Source: Corynebacterium endometrii (GTDB lineage: Bacteria > Actinomycetota > Actinomycetes > Mycobacteriales > Mycobacteriaceae). From it: a stretch of 64,000 nucleotides of DNA. The notes under the pieces are model-generated. The model saw only the letters and a list, made by a program, of their open reading frames with translations. It was not told where the DNA came from and did no database searches. Where the stretch lies: assembly GCF_004795735.1 (NCBI RefSeq), contig NZ_CP039247.1:2294001-2358000 (forward strand). Direction: 5' to 3'. The position numbers were made by a program, and so were the translations under genes. This document shows positions 9,701 to 18,051 of this stretch, in pieces. How positions within the stretch are numbered: the stretch's first letter is position 1; each line of letters starts with the position of its first letter.

Positions 9701-9874
9701 CTCCTTTCCGCGGGGCTCATCCTGGGAGCCGGCGCCATGCTGGCCCGCGCCCCGTGGCCCACCGGTAACTACGCCGGTGATTCCATTGCCCTGACGCTGC
9801 TGTGCGCGGCGGCCCTGGGCGCCTTGGTGACCCCGCGCAGCCAGCGCGCCGCCGGCGCCTCCACCAACGTGTAG
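6728..9874 (+). CDS. aftD: Alpha-(1->3)-arabinofuranosyltransferase AftD
   Basis: A 1048-residue GT-C membrane glycosyltransferase. The first third is polytopic. The first outer loop has SADTKHDLVANPSHFLAQA with acidic residues typical of GT-C catalytic sites, and LHKFDSLVRLPLCL and ARYGIGAVIL are further family blocks. Residues about 600-900 form a soluble beta-rich region that likely contains carbohydrate-binding modules, and the C-terminus returns to membrane helices. AftD uses decaprenyl-phosphoryl-arabinose to add arabinose branches to arabinogalactan/lipoarabinomannan. It is shorter than the mycobacterial protein (about 1400 residues), as in other corynebacteria. The start is GTG, 3 nt after the DUF2613 stop. 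Its last 106 bp overlap the convergent acyltransferase gene. Confidence 0.92.
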   Translation: MATPPQRRTGRAHLLGWALGCIVAFTQPWGLTSADTKHDLVANPSHFLAQAAGVYSTNFTMGQLQNQAYGYLFPQGPFFLATEALPDWIAQRLWWTIVLGVGFSGFYLLARRAGVRSRLWAGIGAVAYMLSPRALTTLTAISSETWPVMLAPWVVVPFLSAPSGAGRHPEVRVGLAAAVPVALMGAVNATATLAACVPALIVALCRRRWAAAATWLAACAVVSAWWIGPLLILGRYAAPFTEFIESAFVTTRWLNLPEILRGTTSWTPFVDTERQAGTLLATEPVFIMATIAVAAVGVAGLARCRREWSIMVAVGIAILACHYGWYLAALDGALAPLRNLHKFDSLVRLPLCLGVAVAGQRLGLPAGKAHWLRPTPRHAAGMLVLMVIAGSIAPALSSRLLPQGAYERVPEYWQRAADYVNEHAAGTRTLIYPPAASARQDWGWTRDEPAQPLLDVPWAVRDAIPLIPPETIRGLDGLMAGLKHSQSQEAAAQALARYGIGAVILRDDLEPNPIRTLTPKDLPGTVRDFGEVSVVLIDTRPTMRTTTDPVTVAGGGESLAMMDAVGLGTGPARLAGTPQERAAAEVVTDTPLLVDRNYGTLTGPVSGPLAPRDPSTVNNRLRDYPSAGRVIAVEATGGQVAASSSESDASSFGGADPARSVTAAVDGYGHTAWWPTPGQFGWIELRAKKGESFQSPELTIEATGDTTVLVEAGDASVEREVSGDGPTTIRVPGGRVDAVRVSLKERVGIAELSLAGHPIRRTIAVPDHGGNPQRYFFQRMAVDTAVIIRSFSAAGTFIIDAERDVVIDGESYLPGDVVTLGAGRHELRSRGWWVSLSRPGYQPAQHEDVNPAGIGPAPQQRILATGLSFNEGLRAELGGLELDPVPIDADMQGFILPAGASGALSITHEANGLYRGMLAGGGALGIAALLAAGWIGRRVWGAPTPSPSDPGPSAAATAVAMLGALALVGWPALAAGAAGLLIVRFTTLSRPLLSAGLILGAGAMLARAPWPTGNYAGDSIALTLLCAAALGALVTPRSQRAAGASTNV

Positions 9875-10947
9875 CTCGCCGCGGCCACGGGGACCGTGAG
9901 CCCCACGGTGAGCGCGAGGATAACCACGAAGTTCACCCAGCCGCCGGCAAACAGGCTCACGCCCGTCAGCGGGAACGCCACGGAGATCAGCGCCATGTGC
10001 CACAGGAAGATGGAATAAGACCAGCGGCCCAGCGCCTGCGCGGGCTCGGAATCAAGCACCGCGTCCAGGCGCGTGCCGCCCGGGGCCACTGCGAAGGGCA
10101 CCACCACGCACGCGGCGAAGATGGTGCCGATGAGGACGCGGCGGGAGAACTCGGACGGCGAGGGGTGCTCCAGGCCCACCGGGCCGAAAAACTCGCGGCT
10201 GGCCAGCCACATGCAGGCCGCCGCGAGCGCCAGCCACGCCCAGCGTACGCGCAGCAGGCGCTGCCAACCGGCGCTGACGTGGCCCTCCCACTCGGCCGCG
10301 AGCATGCCCACCGCAAACCACGCCGCGTACGCCGGCGGCCAGATTTGGTAATTGACCCCCTCACCGGATTCCCCGTAGGCCTGGACGAACGGCAGCCACG
10401 CCCAGCCAAGGCTGATGACCGCTACCCCGCCGATGGCGGCCACGCGCAGCCCGCGCCGGCGCCCGCGCAGCGCCCAGCTAATCAGGGGCAAGGCCAGGTA
10501 AAAGGCGATTTCCACGCACAGGGACCACAGGTGCGTGAGCCCCGGCGCCAGCGCGCCCGGCGCGTAAAGCTGCGTGGCGGTGAGATTGGACGCTACCTGA
10601 AGGGGGGTGACGGAGGCGGCCTCGGGCAGCAGCAGCAAGACCGCGAGCACGCACACCAGGTACGCCGGGGCCAGGCGCGCCACCCTGTTGCGGAAATACT
10701 CGCGGGCGCCGTGGCGGTGGCGGCGCCGGTAGAGCAGGAACGCGGACAGGGCAAAAAACACCGCCACGAAGTAATCGAAACGGTCCGCAAGCGCCCATCC
10801 CGTGCCCACTTGGAAGGAGACATGGGTGACGATGATTCCCAAGGCCGCAACGGCGCGGATACCGTCGAGCGCCGGAATGTGCTGCGCTACTATTGAACGA
10901 GGCCCACGAGGGGACCAGCCTGACGCCGGCCTAGCGGTGTGATGCAC
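9769..10947 (-). CDS. tmaT: Acyltransferase 3 family membrane protein, TmaT-like trehalose mycolate acetyltransferase
   Basis: A 392-residue acyltransferase-3 (OafA-type) protein with about 10 membrane helices. It has the N-terminal block ALDGIRAVAALGIIVTHVSF, containing the conserved histidine, and RHRHGAREYFRNRVARLAPAY (split here: RRxxR-type basic segment then RLAPAY). By position between aftD and DUF3068 it matches M. tuberculosis Rv0228 and C. glutamicum TmaT, reported to acetylate trehalose monomycolate for MmpL-dependent export. Start GTG at 10947 has a strong AAGGAGG 5-6 nt upstream. The 3' end overlaps aftD by 106 bp. The TmaT assignment is from synteny and family, not proven. Confidence 0.82.
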   Translation of the reverse strand: MHHTARPASGWSPRGPRSIVAQHIPALDGIRAVAALGIIVTHVSFQVGTGWALADRFDYFVAVFFALSAFLLYRRRHRHGAREYFRNRVARLAPAYLVCVLAVLLLLPEAASVTPLQVASNLTATQLYAPGALAPGLTHLWSLCVEIAFYLALPLISWALRGRRRGLRVAAIGGVAVISLGWAWLPFVQAYGESGEGVNYQIWPPAYAAWFAVGMLAAEWEGHVSAGWQRLLRVRWAWLALAAACMWLASREFFGPVGLEHPSPSEFSRRVLIGTIFAACVVVPFAVAPGGTRLDAVLDSEPAQALGRWSYSIFLWHMALISVAFPLTGVSLFAGGWVNFVVILALTVGLTVPVAAASYTLVEAPAARWLRGVTKAPRAAAHSSVRAMESPA

Positions 10948-11040
10948 GGCGCCTCCTTGAGCGAGTTATTCCTAAGCATTTTTGGGCACAGCACTAGCTG
11001 GAACTAGACGACACTAGATACTGAACGGATCCTATCCCGC

Positions 11041-12261
11041 ATGCGCGCTTTCTTCACTTCCCGTGACCCGCTCCGCTGGGTCATTATTGGCGCAATCATC
11101 AGCCTACTCATCGGCGCGGTGCTGCCGCCCTTGTTTGAAAACCGCAGCCGCCCGCTGGCGCTGGATATTCGCAACGCCACTGCCACCGCCCACGCGGATG
11201 CCCGGATGCTGGACGTGGCCAACGCCGCCGGCGGCGAGGAGGCGGCGCGCCCAGGAAACCCTGAGCGCCCGGGGTGCTCCACCGCACCGGCGCCGCTGCG
11301 CTGCTACCAGGTAACCGCCACGGCGCAGCTGCGGCATGAGTACGCCACCTCCCCCGACGCCGAGGATGACTCCCTGGCCAACCTTGACTCCACCATGCGG
11401 GTGGTTGTCGGCGGCCAGGATGTAGCGCGGATAGAGGAGCATTCCCTGCTCAACCGGGAATCCACTTACCCCGCCCGGGGCGAGAACAACAGCCAGTCCG
11501 TGGCTGTGGGGGATCTGGACCCGCAGGCGGCCGGGGAGGGGTCTGCCCGCGAGGGCCTGCGCTTCTTCTTCCCGTCCGCGACGGAGCAGCGATCATATCC
11601 CTACTATGACCCCATGACCGGCAGCGCGGATCCCATCGATTTTGTCCGCACGGAAAAGGTAGACGGCGTCCCGGCGTACGTCTTTTACCAGAAGGTCTCC
11701 GGCATCAACCTGGCGGAAACCGTGGGCCTTGCCCTGGAACTCGGCGAGGGCGGCGGGAACCCCGCCCTGCGGCAATCGCCGGGCGGCCCGCGAGCGGCCG
11801 CCCCGGCACGAATCTTCTATTCCGATAAGGAGCTGGCGGAATTCGGCTACCGGCGCGATGAGATAGTCGCCGTGGATCCCTGGTACGCCGTGGATCGCAC
11901 CTTCTGGGTGGAGCCAACCACCGGCATCGTGCTCAACGTGGAGGAAAAGGTCTACAGCTACTTGGCCGCGGACAAGGAGCAAGCAGAGACCATGGCGCAG
12001 CGGCCGTGGTCTGAGGAGCGCACCCTTTTCGCCTCCACCTTCAATTGGGATGAGGAGTCCCGGGATAAGGCCCTGGCCGAGGTGGGCAACACGGTGACGG
12101 GCACCAAGGTGATGAGCGTTTTGAGCTGGTTGGGCAAAGGCGTGGCAATAGTGCTGCTGGCCACCGCCGGCTGGATGCTGGTGCGCCGCCGCAACGCGTC
12201 GACGGACGGACTGACCGCCGAGGCGGTCGCCGCGGACGCCCGCCCGGAGTCCGTGCGCTAA
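11041..12261 (+). CDS. DUF3068 (PorA-family annotated) membrane protein, Rv0227c-like
   Basis: A 406-residue protein with an N-terminal anchor (WVIIGAIISLLIGAVLPPLF), a large outer domain and a C-terminal membrane helix (GKGVAIVLLATAGWMLV) followed by a cytoplasmic tail. The architecture and motifs such as RTEKVDGVPAYVFYQKVSG fit DUF3068. The syntenic M. tuberculosis gene is Rv0227c, and I recall a C. glutamicum orthologue (NCgl2760) being required for lipomannan maturation; that is recalled literature, not sequence evidence. The stop is 5 nt before the next gene, so the two are co-transcribed. Confidence 0.85.
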   Translation: MRAFFTSRDPLRWVIIGAIISLLIGAVLPPLFENRSRPLALDIRNATATAHADARMLDVANAAGGEEAARPGNPERPGCSTAPAPLRCYQVTATAQLRHEYATSPDAEDDSLANLDSTMRVVVGGQDVARIEEHSLLNRESTYPARGENNSQSVAVGDLDPQAAGEGSAREGLRFFFPSATEQRSYPYYDPMTGSADPIDFVRTEKVDGVPAYVFYQKVSGINLAETVGLALELGEGGGNPALRQSPGGPRAAAPARIFYSDKELAEFGYRRDEIVAVDPWYAVDRTFWVEPTTGIVLNVEEKVYSYLAADKEQAETMAQRPWSEERTLFASTFNWDEESRDKALAEVGNTVTGTKVMSVLSWLGKGVAIVLLATAGWMLVRRRNASTDGLTAEAVAADARPESVR

Positions 12262-12266
12262 GGCCC

Positions 12267-13850
12267 GTGGTCTCCCGAAGCGCCGCCCGCGACCCGTTCA
12301 GCCCCGGCCAGCTCGCCGCGCTGAGCGCCTGGGGCGTGATTGCCGTTGCCGCCATCCTGTGGCCCTTCGCCGCCGGCGGGGAATTCATCTGGCGGGACAT
12401 GGTGGTCATCGATCACCCCGGCCTGCACGCCTCCAACTTTGGGGGCGGGGATTTGCCCGCCCGCAATGCTCCGCAGGATGGCCTGTTGGCGCTCTTTGGC
12501 ATCCTGGCGCCGGCGCCCATCCTGGTCCGGGTTATGCTGCTGTCCTCCGCCGCCGCGGCGGTGGCCGGCACCATCTGGCTCGCCCATCGCACCCCACGCC
12601 CGGGCCTGGTGGGCACCGCCGCGGCCATCGCTTTTGCCGTGGGCAATCCGTTCGTCATAGAGCGCTTCCTGCAGGGCCAATGGTCCCTGGTCATCGCGGC
12701 GTGGCTGCTGCCGCTTATCGCCGCCGCCGGGCTGTCCGGCCGCCGCATGTGGACCTGGCTGGCCATGTTCGGCGCGTCATTGACCCCCACCGGCGCGCTG
12801 CTTGGCGCCCTGGTGGCCGTGGTGTGTTTGCGGGGCCAGCGCCTGGTTACCGCCGGGATTGGCCTGCTGTATTGCCTGCCGTGGGCGCTGCCCGGGGTGA
12901 TTGAAACCTTCCGTGGGGCGGCCACCATGAACGCCCCCGCCGCGGCCGCAGCCTTTGCCCCGCGCGGCGAGGCCTACGCCGGCACGCTGGGTTCCATGCT
13001 GGGCCTGGGCGGCATTTGGAATGCCGAGGCCGTGCCGGAATCGCGCACCGTGGGCTTTGCCCTTTTCGGAATCGCGGTGGCGGCGCTGGCGGCGCTGGGT
13101 TGCGCCGCGCTGAACAGGGCCACGCTGGTGCCGCTGGGCGCGCTGGCCGCCGTGGGTTTTGCCGTGGCGTGCGCCGCCTGGTTGGCCCCTGGGGCCATGG
13201 CCTGGGCCTTGGAGAATATCCCCGGCGCGGGCCTTGCCCGCGATAGCCACAAGTTGCTGATGCTGGCCATCCCGCTCTACCTCGCGGGGCTCAGCAGCGT
13301 CCGCGGCAACCGGGCGGTGGCCGCGATGCTCTGCGTCTTTCTCAGCACGCCCGACGCCCCCACCGCGCTTTCCCCCCTCACCGCCACCTCATCCGGCGTC
13401 AATGATCGCCTGGTGGCGGAAATTGACGGCCGCGATGCGCTGTTCGTGGATCGCGGCAGCCTCGTCACCGTGGACGGGCGCGTCGCGGTGGACCCGTACA
13501 CCAAGGCCACCCCGGTGGTGGATTCCGGCGCGCTGGCCGTGGACGGCGCGGTGGTAGATGAGCCGTCCCCGCGCTGGGTGGCGGCCATGGAGGCCCGCCG
13601 GGCCGGCGACATGGGGCGCCTTGAGGAGTTGGGCGTGGGCGTCGTAGTCGAGGGCGGCGTGATCGTTGCCGAGACCAACGCCCCGGCCCGGCGCGCCCCC
13701 TGGGCGCTGACGGTGCTGTGGATGTTTAGCCCGCTGGCCGCGCTGGCGGTGTCCCTGCTCCTCGACGAGCGCGCGCCCCGGCGCCGCCGCGCCCGCCCCC
13801 GCGCAAGGGCACGCGTGCGGGGGCGGAAGAAGGGGAGAAAGCGCCGCTAG
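12267..13850 (+). CDS. Polytopic membrane protein, GT-C-like, Rv0226c counterpart
   Basis: A 527-residue protein with about 11-12 hydrophobic segments, a soluble part at about residues 380-480 and a very basic C-terminus (RRRRARPRARARVRG). It is not a named enzyme. It shares a layout with AftD: an acidic first outer loop (FIWRDMVVIDHPGLH), NPFVIERFLQGQW, ARDSHKLLMLAIPLYL (compare LHKFDSLVRLPLCL in AftD) and LEELGVGVVVEGG (compare LARYGIGAVILRDD). This suggests a GT-C glycosyltransferase or relative using a polyprenyl-phosphate sugar; that is inference. It overlaps the stop of the convergent GT4 gene within CTAG. Start GTG at 12267. Confidence 0.7.
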   Translation: MVSRSAARDPFSPGQLAALSAWGVIAVAAILWPFAAGGEFIWRDMVVIDHPGLHASNFGGGDLPARNAPQDGLLALFGILAPAPILVRVMLLSSAAAAVAGTIWLAHRTPRPGLVGTAAAIAFAVGNPFVIERFLQGQWSLVIAAWLLPLIAAAGLSGRRMWTWLAMFGASLTPTGALLGALVAVVCLRGQRLVTAGIGLLYCLPWALPGVIETFRGAATMNAPAAAAAFAPRGEAYAGTLGSMLGLGGIWNAEAVPESRTVGFALFGIAVAALAALGCAALNRATLVPLGALAAVGFAVACAAWLAPGAMAWALENIPGAGLARDSHKLLMLAIPLYLAGLSSVRGNRAVAAMLCVFLSTPDAPTALSPLTATSSGVNDRLVAEIDGRDALFVDRGSLVTVDGRVAVDPYTKATPVVDSGALAVDGAVVDEPSPRWVAAMEARRAGDMGRLEELGVGVVVEGGVIVAETNAPARRAPWALTVLWMFSPLAALAVSLLLDERAPRRRRARPRARARVRGRKKGRKRR

Positions 13851-14938
13851 CTTTTATCCCCCTGGGCCAAACGGCGCAGCAAGCCCTCGAAGCGGCGGCC
13901 GGTATCCGCCCAGCTAAACTGCGCGGCGAACTCGCGCGCCCCGGCGCCCAGCTCGTCGCGGCGATCCCGGTCCGCCACGAGGCGCTGGACCGCACCGATG
14001 AACGCCTCCTTGGTCTCCACCAGCACGCCCGTGCGCCCGTCGAGCACGGAATCGCGCAGGCCAAAGCCATAGCCCACCGTGGGCACGCCATGCTGGCCCG
14101 CCTCAACCACCGCCAGGCCCCAGCCCTCCTTGTGGGAGGGCATCAAGTGCACGTCCGCGCGCGCTAAGAGGGAATGCTTGTAATCCTCCGTGACCTGGCC
14201 CCTAAAACGCACGCGCTCTTCCACGCCGGTCTCCCGCGCGTATTCGCGCAGCTGGGATTCCCACCAGCCGCTGCCAATGACGTCCAGCACGGCGCCCGGG
14301 ATTTGCGCCACGGTGTCCATGGCGTGCTCAATCTGCTTGTGCGGCACCAGGCGGGAGAGGGTCACCAGGTGAATATCGGCCTCGCGCGCCAGCACGGGCA
14401 CGTGTTCTGGGATGGGATCCAGCCCGTTTTCGATGATCTCGATCCGGCCGCCATCCACGCCCAGGTCCTTCAGGTCGCGGCGCGAGGCTTCAGAGACCGT
14501 CACGTACTGCGCGTTGGCGTACACCCTTGGTGCCACCTTGGACTCTAGCCACCAGCCAAAACGCCCCAGCGCCGGCCCGGCCACCTTCCATTGGTCCCTG
14601 TGGCAATGGTGGGTCAGCAGCACCACCGGTGAGCGCGCGACCAGCCGGGCGAAAAACGGGATGCCATTTTGGGTATCCACCACCGCGTCCACGCCGCGCC
14701 ATCGGCCCAGCAGCAGCGCCCACAGCGCCCGCGGATACACGGAATACTTGCCGCCCGCGCGGGAATAGGCCACGCCGTTGCGCTTATCGCGCGCGGCTGC
14801 GTTCATGTGCCGCGAGGTGCGGAAGATAACCTCATGGCCCTGGGCGGCTAGGTATTCACCCACGCGCTCTAGGTAACGCTCCGAGCCCCCGCCCTGCGGG
14901 TGGGTGGAATCGCGCCAGCACAATAGAAGAATTTTCAT
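13847..14938 (-). CDS. GT4-family glycosyltransferase, Rv0225 counterpart
   Basis: A 363-residue soluble GT-B glycosyltransferase. The N-terminal domain has the acceptor-side glycine loop GGGSERYLERVGEYLAAQGH, and the C-terminal domain has VTLSRLVPHKQIEHA and HKEGWGLAVVEAGQHGVPTV, the EX7E donor-binding motif of family 4. The donor is probably a nucleotide sugar such as GDP-mannose, but neither donor nor acceptor can be read from sequence. The ATG at 14938 is the true start (MKILLLCW); upstream codons in frame lack fold character. It is divergent from the methyltransferase gene with only 22 bp between start codons. Confidence 0.85.
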   Translation of the reverse strand: MKILLLCWRDSTHPQGGGSERYLERVGEYLAAQGHEVIFRTSRHMNAAARDKRNGVAYSRAGGKYSVYPRALWALLLGRWRGVDAVVDTQNGIPFFARLVARSPVVLLTHHCHRDQWKVAGPALGRFGWWLESKVAPRVYANAQYVTVSEASRRDLKDLGVDGGRIEIIENGLDPIPEHVPVLAREADIHLVTLSRLVPHKQIEHAMDTVAQIPGAVLDVIGSGWWESQLREYARETGVEERVRFRGQVTEDYKHSLLARADVHLMPSHKEGWGLAVVEAGQHGVPTVGYGFGLRDSVLDGRTGVLVETKEAFIGAVQRLVADRDRRDELGAGAREFAAQFSWADTGRRFEGLLRRLAQGDKS

Positions 14939-14960
14939 ACGGCCTACTAGCCTAGCGTGT
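14939..14960. promoter_or_regulatory. 22-bp divergent promoter of GT4 and MtrP-like genes
   Basis: On the plus strand TAGCCT (14948-14953) ends 7 nt before ATG 14961. On the minus strand TAGGCT overlaps the same bases and lies about 10 nt before ATG 14938. Both -10 elements are interleaved, and neither gene has room for a leader, so both messages are probably leaderless. Confidence 0.5.
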
Positions 14961-15713
14961 ATGGAACACACCAAGGCCATGGCCACGCTGGCCCGCTCCG
15001 TGAGGCTGCTGCGCAGTTTCAAGCACGAACAGCCACGCCCGAACATTTTCTACGGCGGCCTGGCGGAGGATACCGCGGCGCTTATCTCCGCCCTCGCGTC
15101 CGACGCCGCCGTCCCCCTCCACCGCATCCTCGACGTCGGCGGCGGCCCGGGCTATTTCGCCGAGGCCTTCGCCAGGCGCGGCGTGGACTACTTCGGGGTC
15201 GAGCCCGACGTGGGCGAAATGGCCGCCGCGGGTATCACCGTGGCCAACGCCGTCCGCGGTGACGGCACCCGCCTGCCGTTTCGCGACGCGAGCTTCGACG
15301 TAACCTACTCGTCCAACGTTGCAGAGCACATCCCCAACCCGTGGGACATGGGCGCGGAGATGCTGCGCGTGACGCGCCCCGGCGGCCTGGTGGTCATGAG
15401 CTACACCGTGTGGCTGGGGCCCTTCGGCGGCCATGAGACGGGGCTGTGGGAGCACTACGTGGGCGGGGAGTTTGCCCGCGACCGCTACACAAAGCGGCAC
15501 GGCCGGGCCCCGAAGAATGTCTTCGGAGAGTCCCTGTTTGATCTCTCCTGCCGCGAGGGCCTCGACTGGGCCCGGGCCATGGGGGCCGCCGGGCACAGCA
15601 TCGTCGCCACGTTCCCCCGCTACCACCCGTCGTGGGCCTGGTGGATAGTCAAGGTCCCCGGGCTGCGCGAGTTGTTCACCTCCAACCTGGTGGTCGTCCT
15701 GCGCAAGGGCTAG
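14961..15713 (+). CDS. mtrP: SAM-dependent methyltransferase, MtrP-like
   Basis: A 250-residue class I methyltransferase. Motif I is ILDVGGGPGYFAEAFARRG, followed by FGVEPDV (motif II acidic residue) and DGTRLPFRDASFDVTYSSNV (motif III/IV). The closest named relative by synteny is MtrP (C. glutamicum NCgl2764, M. tuberculosis Rv0224c), reported to be needed for efficient transport of trehalose mycolates; the methylated substrate was not firmly known to me. A 5' in-frame extension to 14904 exists but lies inside the divergent GT4 gene, and the leaderless ATG at 14961 fits better. Confidence 0.82.
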   Translation: MEHTKAMATLARSVRLLRSFKHEQPRPNIFYGGLAEDTAALISALASDAAVPLHRILDVGGGPGYFAEAFARRGVDYFGVEPDVGEMAAAGITVANAVRGDGTRLPFRDASFDVTYSSNVAEHIPNPWDMGAEMLRVTRPGGLVVMSYTVWLGPFGGHETGLWEHYVGGEFARDRYTKRHGRAPKNVFGESLFDLSCREGLDWARAMGAAGHSIVATFPRYHPSWAWWIVKVPGLRELFTSNLVVVLRKG

Positions 15714-15732
15714 GCCGGGCCCTAAAAGAACA

Positions 15733-15777
15733 GCGCCCCCTATCCTTCCCCCACGGCTTGGGGAGGATAGGGGGCGC
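15733..15777. terminator. Bidirectional terminator between mtrP and pckA
   Basis: GCGCCCCCTATCC and GGATAGGGGGCGC form a 13-bp stem with a short bulged loop. Read on the minus strand it is followed by TTCTTTT, so it is a good intrinsic terminator for pckA and probably also stops mtrP. Confidence 0.85.
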
Positions 15778-15791
15778 AATCGCAAGCGGGA

Positions 15792-17618
15792 CTAAAGGGC
15801 GTTGTTTACGCGCTCCTTGAGCGCTGCGAACTCGTCCTTAATCTCGGAAGGCACGCGCTCGCCCAGGAACTCAAGGTAGGCCTCGTTGTCATCGAGATCC
15901 TTAGCCCAATCAACGGCGGGAGCGGTCAGGGCCTCCTTCAGATCCTCGTCGGCGATATCCAGGCCGGTGGTGTCAATGTCAGCTACCTTCGCGGTGTAGC
16001 CCACGACGGTCTCATCGGCGCCGACCCTGCCCTCGAGGCGGTCGATGATCCACTTGATGACGCGGGAGTTATCGCCGAAGCCCGGCCACAGGTAGCGGCC
16101 GTCTTCGCCGCGGCGGAACCAGTTAACCAGGAAGATGCCCGGCATCCGGTCGCCGCCCTTTTCGCCCATGTCGATCCAGTGCTGCAGGTAATCGCCGGCG
16201 TTGTAACCGATGAACGGCAGCATGGCCATCGGGTCGTGGCGCAGGGAGCCGACCTTAGCCTCAACGGAGGCGGCGGTCTGGCCGGAGGAGAGCAGGGAGC
16301 CAATCATCGCGCCGTGGTTCCAGGAGTGGGCCTGGGTGACCAGCGGAACGGTGTCCGGGCGACGGCCGCCGAAGAGGATCGCGTCGATCTTGACGCCCTT
16401 CCAATCGTCGTACTCGGGAGCCGCGGTAGGGCACTGAGCGATTGGCACGCAGTAACGGGAGTTAGGATGCGCCGCCTTATCGGAGGAGTCAGGGGTCCAG
16501 TCCTTGCCCAGCCAGTCGATGAGGTGTTCGGGCTTGTCGCCGTCCATGCCTTCCCACCACACGTCACCGTCATCGGTCAACGCGACGTTGGTGAAGATGG
16601 TGTTTCCGGCCTCCATGGTCTTCATGGCGATTGGGTTGGACTCATAGTTGGTGCCCGGCGCAACGCCGAAGAAGCCGTTTTCTGGGTTTACCGCGTACAG
16701 GCCGTCCTCACGCAGGTGCATCCACGCAATGTCATCGCCAACAACCTCGGCGCTCCAGCCCTCGATGGTTGGGGTCATCATCGCCAGGTTGGTCTTGCCG
16801 CACGCGGACGGGAACGCGGCGGCGACGTGGTACTTCTTGCCCTCTGGGTTGGTCAGCTTCAGGATGAGCATGTGCTCAGCCATCCAGCCCTCCTCCTGGG
16901 CCATCTTGGAGGCGATGCGCAGCGCGTAGCACTTCTTGGCCAAAATTGCGTTGCCGCCGTAGCCGGAGCCGTAGGACCAGATCTCCTTGGTCTCAGGGAA
17001 CTGGGTGATGTACTTGGTCTCGTTGCACGGCCACAGCACATCCTCCTGGCCCTCCTCCAGCGGGTAGCCCACGGAGTGCAGGGCGGGCACGAACTCTCCG
17101 TCGGCGCCGATCTTGTCCAGGGCCTCCTTGCCCATGCGGGTCATCACGCGCATGGACAGGACTACGTACTCGGAGTCGGTGAGCTGGACGCCCAGCTTCG
17201 GCTCGGGATCGTTAATAGGACCCATGCAGAATGGGACCACATACATGGTGCGGCCCTTCATGGAACCGCGGAACGCCTCCGTCATCTCCTTCTTCATCTC
17301 AACTGGATCGGCCCAGTTATTGGTTGGGCCGGCATCCTCTTGCTTCTCGGTACAGATGAAGGTGCGGGACTCTACGCGGGCAACGTCGGACGGGTTGGAA
17401 CGCGCCAAGTAGGAGTTTGGACGCTTTTCCTCATTGAGCTTAATCAGCACGCCCTTCTCAACCAGCTCAGCGGCGAGGCGATCTGCTTCTTCCTGCGAAC
17501 CGTCGGCGAATACCACCTGGTTCGGCTGGAAAAGCTCAACCGCGTCATTAATCCAGTTAATCAGCTTTTCGTTGTTGGTCGGCAACTCGCCGACGAGGCC
17601 TTTGATTTCGGCGGTCAT
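15792..17618 (-). CDS. pckA: Phosphoenolpyruvate carboxykinase (GTP)
   Basis: A 608-residue GTP-dependent PEPCK of normal length. It interconverts oxaloacetate and PEP with GTP in the cytoplasm, the first step of gluconeogenesis. The P-loop [13 protein letters not shown] includes the hyper-reactive Cys273 of GTP-type enzymes. [15 protein letters not shown] and the [11 protein letters not shown] block are further signatures. The start ATG has GTAGGAGA 6 nt upstream. A long 430-bp upstream region with operator-like repeats suggests carbon-source control. It ends at a strong hairpin. Confidence 0.98.
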   Translation of the reverse strand: MTAEIKGLVGELPTNNEKLINWINDAVELFQPNQVVFADGSQEEADRLAAELVEKGVLIKLNEEKRPNSYLARSNPSDVARVESRTFICTEKQEDAGPTNNWADPVEMKKEMTEAFRGSMKGRTMYVVPFCMGPINDPEPKLGVQLTDSEYVVLSMRVMTRMGKEALDKIGADGEFVPALHSVGYPLEEGQEDVLWPCNETKYITQFPETKEIWSYGSGYGGNAILAKKCYALRIASKMAQEEGWMAEHMLILKLTNPEGKKYHVAAAFPSACGKTNLAMMTPTIEGWSAEVVGDDIAWMHLREDGLYAVNPENGFFGVAPGTNYESNPIAMKTMEAGNTIFTNVALTDDGDVWWEGMDGDKPEHLIDWLGKDWTPDSSDKAAHPNSRYCVPIAQCPTAAPEYDDWKGVKIDAILFGGRRPDTVPLVTQAHSWNHGAMIGSLLSSGQTAASVEAKVGSLRHDPMAMLPFIGYNAGDYLQHWIDMGEKGGDRMPGIFLVNWFRRGEDGRYLWPGFGDNSRVIKWIIDRLEGRVGADETVVGYTAKVADIDTTGLDIADEDLKEALTAPAVDWAKDLDDNEAYLEFLGERVPSEIKDEFAALKERVNNAL

Positions 17619-18051
17619 GTACGTCTCCTACTTGAGTCCTACTCGAGATTTCATCATTGGTCATCAGGGCACAAAAGTGCCCTCACGTAACGCTCCTCTT
17701 TAAGGGTAACGCCGTTTTTCACGGATTTTGGGCCATTGACCAGTACAGTGGTTATACCCAGTGGCCGAATACCAATTTCACCACTGTATACGGCGAAAAT
17801 TGTGACGTTTGTTAATGTCTCCAGCACCCCATTTTGGGGGCGCAAACCTGTGCATATTGGAATTAAACCCCTGCCCGTACGGTCACCGCCCGCCCCACTG
17901 GTTATACCCGGAAGCGCCGCCGGGTGATATTCGCGGGGCGTGCAGGGCTCCGACCCGCCGCGCCCGGGCCAAATCACATAAGCCACATCCGTCACGCATG
18001 TTACGGAGTGTCGCTTGGTACCAGCGGGCAAATAGTGGACAATATCCCCTG
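17619..18051. promoter_or_regulatory. pckA-trmB divergent intergenic region with operator-like repeats
   Basis: No gene was found in these 433 bp. It holds a separated inverted repeat TACAGTGGT (17744-17752) and ACCACTGTA (17780-17788). On the minus strand GTATAAC within the repeat could be a pckA -10. At 17826-17840 CCCCATTTTGGGG resembles RamA-type sites (runs of G/C of 4-6 bases) known upstream of corynebacterial acetate and gluconeogenesis genes. These roles are inference. The right end provides the trmB promoter, with ACAATAT 6-9 nt before its ATG. Confidence 0.5.

Noticed and set aside
16179..17690. 503-codon frame antisense to pckA
   Set aside because: Opposite an unmistakable PEPCK, with low-complexity composition and no start signals.
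17809..18051. N-terminal extension of trmB
   Set aside because: The frame is open but reads through the regulatory region, and the extra residues are not TrmB-like.
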